In this document: piece after piece, positions 1 through 4,139 of the stretch
Numbering within the stretch: the first letter of the stretch is position 1
How the letters are laid out: every line of letters starts with the position of its first letter
Assembly (NCBI GenBank): GCA_021805265.1
Contig: JAJZFR010000225.1
Coordinates: 5,761 to 11,507 of the forward strand
DNA from: Acidobacteriota bacterium
GTDB taxonomy: Bacteria; Acidobacteriota; Terriglobia; Terriglobales; Acidobacteriaceae
Direction: 5' to 3'
Length of the DNA stretch: 5,747 bases
The notes under the pieces: generated by a model
What the model was told of the DNA's origin: nothing
The model's input: the letters and a program-made list of their open reading frames with translations, nothing else
Databases searched by the model: none
Made by a program: the position numbers and the translations under genes

Positions 1-28
1 AAATCGAGACTCACGAAAATCGGGGTGC

Positions 29-54
29 CCCAGGTCCGGATTTTCGGACCTGGG
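29..54. terminator. Perfect 10-bp hairpin just past the permease stop; possible terminator
   Basis: CCCAGGTCCG (29-38) pairs perfectly with CGGACCTGGG (45-54) around a six-base loop. The hairpin lies 9 bp beyond the stop codon of the minus-strand permease gene. On the plus strand the stem is followed by TTTCTC, a short and imperfect U-tract. On the minus strand it is followed by GC-rich sequence and only later by a T-run. It could therefore end transcription of an unseen plus-strand gene to the left, act as a 3' stabilising hairpin for the permease mRNA, or be a copy of a dispersed intergenic palindrome. The adjoining GGGGTGCCCC (22-31) makes the last reading attractive. The hairpin is certain; its function is inferred. 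Confidence 0.5.
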
Positions 55-63
55 TTTCTCGCC

Positions 64-867
64 TTACCGTGGCCCATACGCATGCCAGAAAAAATACCCT
101 GCCGTCACAAACCCGATCCCCGCCACCATCCGCCGCATCCACTTCTGGTTCACACGCTTGCTGTACCGCGCCGCCACGTAGCCGCCCACCGCAGCCAGCA
201 ACGCCATCTGCAGGCAGTAGCTCCACTGCACCTGTCCCTTGTAGATAAACCACGCCACAGCGATGCCGATCGACACCGCCGCCGTCACCACCTTGAGCGC
301 ATTCATCTCGTGGATGTTGGTCACCCCGCAGACCCCCAGCAGCGCCATCACCAGAAACCCGCCCCCCGCGCCAAAATAACCCACATAGCAGCTCACCACC
401 GCCATGCCCACGATCAACCAGAAGTCCGAGCGCAGCGTCTCTGGGCTGGAGTCTTTCCGCGCCGCCAGCCATCGCCCCAGCGGCTCGCTCAACACAAACA
501 TCACCGCCGCAAACAACAGCAGCCATGGCAACAGGTACAGGAACCGCTGGTTCGGCGTTATCAGCAGCAGCCACGCCCCGGCCAGCCCCCCCACTAGAGA
601 CGCCACGCTCAGCGGCACAAGCCGCCGCCGATGCGCCCGCAGGTCCTCCCGATACGCCGCCACCGAGGTCAACTGACCCGGCCACAGCGCCACATTGTTG
701 GTCGCCTGCGCCGAAACCGACCCCACCCCCGCGCCCTTCATCGCCTGTAACAGCGCTGGCAGTGAGAGAAACGAACCGCCCCCGGCAATCGTGTTCAGCC
801 CGCCAGCCAGCAGCGATGCCACCGGGAGCCATAACAGCCGCAGAAAATGTAGAAAAGTTGTGCCCAT
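64..867 (-). CDS. TauE/SafE (TSUP) family membrane permease
   Basis: Predicted inner-membrane protein of 267 residues from the chosen ATG, a normal length for the TSUP/TauE-SafE family, whose members export or import small organic or inorganic anions such as sulfite, sulfoacetate or taurine-derived sulfur compounds. The substrate cannot be read from sequence. It shows the family's internal duplication: a glycine motif NTIAGGGSFLSLPALL near residues 25-40, followed by an N-N-V-A segment at 57-60, is mirrored by YFGAGGGFLVMALL at 164-177, followed by an N-A-L-K segment at 189-192. Seven to eight hydrophobic segments are visible, near 5-23, 84-103, 108-126, 149-182, 192-209, 214-233 and 247-263. 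The start at 867 was chosen because the protein then opens directly on the first hydrophobic segment and a TACATT box lies 5 nt upstream. An ATG at 885 or a TTG at 927 would add 6 or 20 residues. The gene is divergent from the FKBP gene and has no visible pathway partner. Confidence 0.88.
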   Translation of the reverse strand: MGTTFLHFLRLLWLPVASLLAGGLNTIAGGGSFLSLPALLQAMKGAGVGSVSAQATNNVALWPGQLTSVAAYREDLRAHRRRLVPLSVASLVGGLAGAWLLLITPNQRFLYLLPWLLLFAAVMFVLSEPLGRWLAARKDSSPETLRSDFWLIVGMAVVSCYVGYFGAGGGFLVMALLGVCGVTNIHEMNALKVVTAAVSIGIAVAWFIYKGQVQWSYCLQMALLAAVGGYVAARYSKRVNQKWMRRMVAGIGFVTAGYFFWHAYGPR

Positions 868-872
868 GTCCC

Positions 873-878
873 AATGTA
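873..878 (-). promoter_or_regulatory. Candidate -10 box of the permease gene
   Basis: On the minus strand TACATT, preceded by GC, ends 5 nt before the ATG at 867. It resembles the GCTACAnT boxes of the two neighbouring genes. No convincing -35 hexamer and no Shine-Dalgarno sequence are seen, so initiation at or next to the A of the ATG would give a leaderless message. A second box, TACGAT at 884-889 on the same strand, would instead give a leader of about 10 nt. Assignment is tentative. Confidence 0.35.
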
Positions 879-955
879 GCGGCATCGTAGCCGAAGCGAA
901 ACAGAATTCTTCGCCCGCCCGCTCCAATATCCTCTTCGATCACCTGCGCTCGCCC

Positions 956-964
956 TGCTACACT
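956..964 (+). promoter_or_regulatory. Extended -10 promoter of the FKBP gene
   Basis: TGCTACACT combines the extended -10 TGn with a TACACT hexamer that matches TATAAT at four of six positions. Only 7 nt separate it from the ATG at 972, so transcription would begin at or within a base or two of the start codon. There is no purine-rich Shine-Dalgarno sequence in the short gap (CGCCCTC), and no good -35, which extended -10 promoters can do without. Confidence 0.5.
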
Positions 965-971
965 CGCCCTC

Positions 972-1727
972 ATGCGGAATTTCAGTCAGGTCAACCCATT
1001 GCGTCCCACGCTCCCCCGTCGTCTTACACCGGCATTGGCGGCAGCCATGTTGCTTGCCGCCACACTTGCCTCTGCGCAGACGCCCCAGCCCACGCCCCCG
1101 CGCAAAGCCGCCGTGCCGACAACCGGAAACACGACCGCAAAGACAACAGCAAAGCCCACCCCCCACCGCGCAACCAGTGCAAGTCCCGCCCTGCCGCCTG
1201 GCATTCCGCGCGTCGCCGCGCCCCTCCACATCGCTTACGCCCTGCGCTTTCAGGAGATTCGCCCTGGTACTGGCTCCGTCGCCCAACCCGGTCAGGTCTA
1301 CACGGTCCACTACACAGGCTGGCTCGCCTCCGACGGAACCAAGTTCGATTCCTCCTACGATCATCATGATCCGCAGCATGCCAGCGGACAGCCTATCCAG
1401 TTCATCCAGGGCAGCCATCGCGTCATCCCCGGCTGGGATACAGGCTTTCAGGCCATGCGCATCGGCGGAAAGCGCCGACTCTTCATCCCTTATCAGCTTG
1501 CCTACGGCGAAGCAGGCCGACCGCCCGTCATCCCGCCCCACTCCGACCTCATCTTTGATGTCGAACTGGTGAACGCCGAAGACTTGCCCCACACGCCCCC
1601 AATCATGCCTGGCATGAATCAGCCCTACACACCCAACGCGCCCCGCTCGCCACCCCAGCCTCACGCACCGCCCACGCCGTCCTCTCCACCCCAGCCACAG
1701 CCGCCGCCCACCCCGCCCGACCGGTAA
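972..1727 (+). CDS. Secreted FKBP-type peptidyl-prolyl cis-trans isomerase with low-complexity tails
   Basis: Predicted 251-residue exported prolyl isomerase that would catalyse cis-trans isomerisation of X-Pro bonds in envelope or secreted proteins. Residues 1-35 are a classic signal peptide: arginines at 11, 16 and 17, a hydrophobic core at 19-32, and an ASA cleavage site before Q36. Residues 36-80 are a Pro/Thr/Ala linker. The FKBP fold spans about 88-202 and keeps the residues that line the active site in FKBP12: Y114 (VHYTGW), F125-D126, F144, V151-I152, W155 (VIPGWDTGF), Y178 (AYGE), the I-P-P turn at 187-189 and F195. Residues 206-251 form a Pro-rich tail of nearly nothing but P, Q, H, S and T. 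The gene stands alone between the divergent permease and coaD. It is not a trigger factor or an SlyD, since it has neither a ribosome-binding domain nor a histidine-rich metal tail. The family assignment is secure; its clients and the role of the tails are unknown. Confidence 0.93.
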   Translation: MRNFSQVNPLRPTLPRRLTPALAAAMLLAATLASAQTPQPTPPRKAAVPTTGNTTAKTTAKPTPHRATSASPALPPGIPRVAAPLHIAYALRFQEIRPGTGSVAQPGQVYTVHYTGWLASDGTKFDSSYDHHDPQHASGQPIQFIQGSHRVIPGWDTGFQAMRIGGKRRLFIPYQLAYGEAGRPPVIPPHSDLIFDVELVNAEDLPHTPPIMPGMNQPYTPNAPRSPPQPHAPPTPSSPPQPQPPPTPPDR

Positions 1728-1776
1728 CAGAGGGCAGGGAAGCGGCAAAAGTATCCTTCGCATGACACGTTGTCGC

Positions 1777-1821
1777 GCCGTCTTACAAACCCGGTCACAC
1801 TCCGCCAGCCTGTAAGACGGC
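1777..1821. repeat. Perfect 11-bp inverted repeat built from the TGTAAGAC octamer
   Basis: GCCGTCTTACA (1777-1787) is the exact reverse complement of TGTAAGACGGC (1811-1821), with a 23-bp spacer. It lies between the FKBP stop and the coaD promoter. It could fold as a long-loop hairpin, but no T-run follows, so an intrinsic terminator is unlikely. Each arm contains TGTAAGAC, the same octamer that is arrayed upstream of the aminotransferase gene, which favours a protein-binding site or a shared repeat element. The right arm ends 36 bp before the coaD -10 extension, within reach of a regulator. Confidence 0.6.
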
Positions 1822-1856
1822 TCGCTCGCAAACCCCGGCAAACCCACCCCCCACGT

Positions 1857-1865
1857 TGCTACAAT
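1857..1865 (+). promoter_or_regulatory. Extended -10 promoter of coaD
   Basis: TGCTACAAT is a strong extended -10 box: TGn followed by TACAAT, which matches TATAAT at five of six positions. No -35-like hexamer lies 16-18 bp upstream. The transcript should start near 1872, leaving a leader of about 30 nt before the GTG. This is the only gene here whose -10 is far enough upstream to make room for a ribosome-binding site. Confidence 0.6.
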
Positions 1866-1872
1866 CATCCTT

Positions 1873-1893
1873 GTACAGGAGCTCGTACAGGAG
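1873..1893 (+). promoter_or_regulatory. Duplicated ribosome-binding site of coaD
   Basis: GTACAGGAG occurs twice in direct repeat, at 1873-1881 and 1885-1893, with a 12-nt period. The downstream AGGAG (1889-1893) sits 9 nt before the GTG at 1903, good Shine-Dalgarno spacing, and it decides that start. The upstream AGGAG (1877-1881) has no start codon at a suitable distance. It may be a simple local duplication or a standby ribosome site. Confidence 0.65.
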
Positions 1894-1902
1894 ACCTCAA
1901 CC

Positions 1903-2400
1903 GTGGGCGTCCAGGCCATCTATCCCGGCACCTTTGATCCGCCCACCAACGGGCACCTCGACCTGGTTACGCGCGGCGCGCGCCTGTTTGAACACCTCAC
2001 CATCGCCATTCTTAGCAATCCCGTCAAAAATCCCCTCTTCACCGTGGACGAACGCGTCGAAATGCTCCAGGAAGCCACCCACCAGCTCGAAAACGTCTCG
2101 GTCGAGACCTTTGACGGTCTCATGGTCGATTTCGCCCGCCAGAAAAACGCCTCCGCCGTCCTCCGCGGCATCCGCGCCATCAGCGACTACGAATACGAGT
2201 TTCAAATGGCACTCATGAACCGCCGTCTCGCCCCCGAAATCGAGACCGTCTTCCTCCAGCCTGCCGGCCGCTACTCCTTCGTCAGCTCGCGCATGGTCAA
2301 AGAGGTCTTCAGCTTCGGCGGCGACGTCTCCGGCCTCGTCCCAGCCAACGTCATCAAGCGACTCAAGCGCCAGGTCAAGCGCAGCGGCTCCTCAGCGTAG
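1903..2400 (+). CDS. coaD: Phosphopantetheine adenylyltransferase (PPAT)
   Basis: Cytoplasmic enzyme of the fourth step of coenzyme A synthesis: 4'-phosphopantetheine plus ATP gives dephospho-CoA and pyrophosphate. At 165 residues it has the usual CoaD length. The nucleotidyltransferase signature is intact: YPGTFDPPTNGHLD at 7-20, holding the TxGH motif T15-H18 that binds the ATP phosphates. Also visible are K42, the RGIR motif R88-R91 followed by the typical ISDYEYEFQMALMNR stretch, and YSFVSSRMVKE at 124-134, the family's SSxxVKE motif. The basic C-terminus (K152 to R160) is of the usual type. The start is GTG, supported by an AGGAG 9 nt upstream. It is flanked by gaps of 175 bp and 462 bp, so it is probably a single-gene transcription unit with its own extended -10 promoter. 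Nothing is missing or truncated. Confidence 0.97.
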   Translation: MGVQAIYPGTFDPPTNGHLDLVTRGARLFEHLTIAILSNPVKNPLFTVDERVEMLQEATHQLENVSVETFDGLMVDFARQKNASAVLRGIRAISDYEYEFQMALMNRRLAPEIETVFLQPAGRYSFVSSRMVKEVFSFGGDVSGLVPANVIKRLKRQVKRSGSSA

Positions 2401-2447
2401 GCTGGCAGCTTCCGGCAAACCCCTGCTGCGTAGGACAAACCAACCCT

Positions 2448-2469
2448 CGTAATACACGCGTATACCCGG
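2448..2469 (+). repeat. Diverged two-unit copy of the 11-bp repeat
   Basis: Two successive 11-bp units occupy 2448-2458 and 2459-2469. Positions 2449-2466 (GTAATACACGCGTATACC) match 2601-2618 in the main array (GTAAGACACGCGTATTCC) at 16 of 18 bases, so the two stretches share an origin. Both centre on the palindrome ACGCGT. A further lone GTAGGAC, one base off the array heptamer GTAAGAC, is at 2430-2436. Confidence 0.65.
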
Positions 2470-2498
2470 TTTCGGCGCGCCTCCCACGCGCCCGCCGG
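2466..2498. other. GC-rich stem-loop downstream of coaD
   Basis: GGCGCG (2474-2479) pairs with CGCGCC (2487-2492) around a seven-base loop, and CCGG at 2466-2469 can pair with CCGG at 2495-2498 beyond an internal loop. It lies 66 bp after the coaD stop and no T-run follows. It may protect the coaD mRNA 3' end or assist factor-dependent termination. In a sequence this GC-rich such stems also arise by chance. Confidence 0.3.
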
Positions 2499-2599
2499 TC
2501 CCATCCGCCCAGCCAGGGGCTTCATTTCCCCTCTGCAACCCAAGCACAAGTAAGACAGATTTCCCATGGAATACAGCTCGCCAACCCCTTGCCGTCGAA

Positions 2600-2728
2600 T
2601 GTAAGACACGCGTATTCCAAATGTAAGACCCGTGTAAGACAAAAGTAAGACGCCTGTCCTACCCATCCACCCAACTCCGCCTCGCGTCCTACCCCCGTCA
2701 GACTTCTGTCCCACGCCCGTCCCACGTT
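2600..2728 (+). repeat. Array of 11-bp repeats with a GTnnnAC core (TGTAAGAC iterons)
   Basis: Six units run back to back at 2600-2665 and four at 2685-2728, separated by 19 bp without a unit. The core heptamers begin at 2601, 2612, 2623, 2634, 2645 and 2656, then at 2686, 2697, 2708 and 2719, exactly 11 bp apart within each block. Nine of the ten have the form GTnnnAC. The first block contains GTAAGAC four times, at 2601, 2623, 2634 and 2645; the second block drifts to GTCCTAC, GTCAGAC and GTCCCAC. The base before the core is T or C in nine units. A lone AGTAAGAC lies upstream at 2549-2556. An 11-bp period is about one helical turn, so all cores face the same side of the DNA. Because 11 is not a multiple of 3 and conservation sits in the core, a coding explanation is unlikely. 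The likeliest role is a multi-site operator for the aminotransferase gene; a lineage-specific intergenic repeat is the alternative. Confidence 0.75.
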
Positions 2729-2824
2729 TCCCTCCCAGTCCCGCGCGAACGCATTCCATCCCCTGCAAAACCACCCGCCAACCCTCCCCACGCCCCCAAA
2801 CCCTCGCGAGACCGCCCGCTCACT

Positions 2825-2855
2825 TTGTCACACACACCCAAATCTGTAAAACTAT
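2825..2855 (+). promoter_or_regulatory. Candidate promoter of the aminotransferase gene
   Basis: TTGTCA (2825-2830) matches the -35 consensus at five of six positions. The -10 is less clear: AACTAT (2850-2855, 19-bp spacer) ends 7 nt before the ATG, while TAAAAC (2847-2852, 16-bp spacer) is the alternative. Either places the transcript start close to the ATG, with no Shine-Dalgarno sequence in between. It lies 96 bp downstream of the last 11-bp repeat unit. Confidence 0.4.
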
Positions 2856-2862
2856 CTCAGAC

Positions 2863-4074
2863 ATGCTCTCCACCGAACCCACCCCCTCCGTCATCCGCGC
2901 CCCCTTTGCCGACCGCATCGGACGCATCGAAGTCTCCGCCACCATGGCCGTCGCCGCCGAGGCTACCAAACTCCGCGCCCAGGGCGCGCACCTCATTGAC
3001 TTCGGCGCCGGCGAGCCGCACTTTCCCACCCCCCAGCACATCAAGGACGCCGCCATCGAGGCCATTCAGGCCAACTTCACACGCTACACCGTGGTTCCCG
3101 GCATCCCGGACGTCCGCAAGGCCATCGTTGACCGCCACGCCGCAGACTTCGGCTCCGACTACGCCATTGACGAAGCCATCTTCACCCCCGGCGGAAAGCT
3201 CGCCCTCTTCAATACCATTCAGGTCCTCATCGAAGACGGCGATGAGGTCATCCTCCCCGTGCCCTACTGGGTCAGCTTCAAGGACATCATCCAGTACGCG
3301 GGCGGCAAGGTCGTCTTCCTCGAAACCGACGAAACCCAGGACTTCCGCATCACCGCCGAGGCGATCGAACAGGCAATTACCCCGCGCACCAGGGCCATCA
3401 TCCTCAACTCGCCCTCGAACCCGGCTGGCTCCGTCGTCTCAGCGGGAGACCTTGAACGCATCGTCCGCCTCGCCCACGAGCGCGGCATCTATCTCCTGCT
3501 CGACGAGTGCTACGTCTATCTCAACTACGAGGGCACGCCGGTCTCCGGGGGCAGCTTCCAGTGGGCCAAGGATCACCTCATCATCCTCGGTTCGCTCTCC
3601 AAAACCTACTCGATGACTGGCTGGCGCGCGGGGTATGCCCTGGCCCCGAAAGCCATCACCGCAAATCTCTCGAAGCTCCAGTCGCAATCCACCTCGAACG
3701 CCACCAGCTTCGTCCAGAAGGGCGCTATCGCCGCTCTGGCAGGCTCGCAGCAGTGCGTCACCGAATTCCGCGCCGAGTTCCTCACCCTCCGCGACTATAT
3801 CCTGGAGCGCGTCCGCGCCATCCCCAATGTCACCTGTACTACGCCGGGCGGCGCGTTCTACGTTTATCCCAACTTCTCGTATTACATCGGAAAGAGCGGC
3901 ATACGCTCGGCCACCGAACTCGCCACCCGTCTCCTCCACGATGCCCACGTCGTCGCCGTCCCCGGAGAGGCATTCGGAACTCCCCACCACATCCGGCTCT
4001 CCTACCCCGTTACCCGCGAAACCATCGACGAAGGCGTCCGACGCATTGGAGAATTCCTCGCCAAACTCGAGTAG
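2863..4074 (+). CDS. Class I PLP-dependent aminotransferase, aspartate-aminotransferase (subgroup Ibeta) type
   Basis: Cytoplasmic pyridoxal-phosphate enzyme of 403 residues, a normal length for fold-type I aminotransferases, which move an amino group from an amino acid to a 2-oxo acid. Landmarks in order: the substrate-side loop FGAGEPHFPTP at 47-57; TPGGK at 108-112; Y135-W136, whose aromatic ring stacks on the cofactor; SNPAG at 185-189, with N186 contacting the cofactor ring oxygen; DECYVYL at 214-220, with D214 pairing the pyridine nitrogen and Y217; SLSKTYSMTGWR at 244-255, with K247 the Schiff-base lysine and R255 a phosphate ligand; and HIRLS at 376-380, with R378 binding the substrate alpha-carboxylate. 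The lysine in GGK corresponds to one that, in Ibeta enzymes such as the Thermus one, reads the distal carboxylate of Asp or Glu. Aspartate or prephenate is therefore a likely substrate, but aromatic or branched amino acids cannot be excluded. It probably has its own promoter and lies 65 bp before the GDP-mannose gene, with no functional link visible. Confidence 0.93.
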   Translation: MLSTEPTPSVIRAPFADRIGRIEVSATMAVAAEATKLRAQGAHLIDFGAGEPHFPTPQHIKDAAIEAIQANFTRYTVVPGIPDVRKAIVDRHAADFGSDYAIDEAIFTPGGKLALFNTIQVLIEDGDEVILPVPYWVSFKDIIQYAGGKVVFLETDETQDFRITAEAIEQAITPRTRAIILNSPSNPAGSVVSAGDLERIVRLAHERGIYLLLDECYVYLNYEGTPVSGGSFQWAKDHLIILGSLSKTYSMTGWRAGYALAPKAITANLSKLQSQSTSNATSFVQKGAIAALAGSQQCVTEFRAEFLTLRDYILERVRAIPNVTCTTPGGAFYVYPNFSYYIGKSGIRSATELATRLLHDAHVVAVPGEAFGTPHHIRLSYPVTRETIDEGVRRIGEFLAKLE

Positions 4075-4100
4075 CCACGCGCTTGTTGTGCAATTCCTGC

Positions 4101-4130
4101 TTGGCAATCCTCGTTTCCATGGGTTACGAT
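4101..4130 (+). promoter_or_regulatory. Sigma-70-type promoter of the mannose-1-phosphate guanylyltransferase gene
   Basis: TTGGCA (4101-4106, five of six matches to TTGACA) and TACGAT (4125-4130, four of six matches to TATAAT) are separated by 18 bp, the best -35/-10 pair in the window. The -10 ends 9 nt before the ATG at 4140, so the message should be leaderless or carry one or two bases of leader. This promoter helps choose 4140 over the in-frame ATG at 4119, which lies upstream of the -10 and could not be on the transcript. Confidence 0.55.
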
Positions 4131-4139
4131 AGCGCTTCC

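Larger units (their letters stand above)
2401..2862. other. 462-bp non-coding gap between coaD and the aminotransferase gene, rich in short repeats
   Basis: I find no supportable gene here. The open minus-strand frames that cross it run into coaD or have no family resemblance and no start site. The plus strand is markedly C-rich: in 2701-2760 I count 29 C and 10 G. The gap holds a GC-rich stem-loop (2466-2498), two copies of an 18-bp near-repeat (2449-2466 and 2601-2618), an 11-bp-period array (2600-2728) and the aminotransferase promoter (2825-2855). Positions 2729-2824 are featureless apart from low-complexity C-runs. Confidence 0.75.

Noticed and set aside
11..973. Long minus-strand open frame overlapping the permease gene
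   Set aside because: The translation is Gly/Arg/Ala-rich with no family features, whereas the other minus-strand frame gives a clear TauE/SafE permease with both glycine motifs. It is a shadow of the permease in a high-GC sequence.
1764..1774. GACA-CGT-TGTC small palindrome upstream of coaD as an operator
   Set aside because: Four-base arms are expected by chance, the symmetry does not extend outward, and no second copy was seen.
795..1919. 374-codon minus-strand frame antisense to the FKBP gene
   Set aside because: It is low-complexity Gly/Arg/Cys sequence without domains and spans the FKBP gene and both of its flanking regions. The plus frame has a signal peptide and a complete FKBP fold.
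2405..2429. GCAGC/GCTGC stem after the coaD stop as a terminator
   Set aside because: Five base pairs around a 15-nt loop with no following T-run; too weak to call.
2600..2728. Reading the repeat array as a CRISPR
   Set aside because: Units of 11 bp with 4-bp variable parts are far too short for CRISPR repeats and spacers, and no cas gene is present.
2271..2774. 167-codon minus-strand frame spanning the repeat array and the 3' end of coaD
   Set aside because: It has no recognisable motifs and overlaps coaD. The 11-bp repeat shifts frame at every unit, so coding conservation would not produce it.
4119..4139. Upstream in-frame ATG for the guanylyltransferase (7 extra residues)
   Set aside because: It lies before the TACGAT -10 box, has no Shine-Dalgarno sequence, and family members start close to the PVILAGG motif. 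The ATG at 4140 is preferred.
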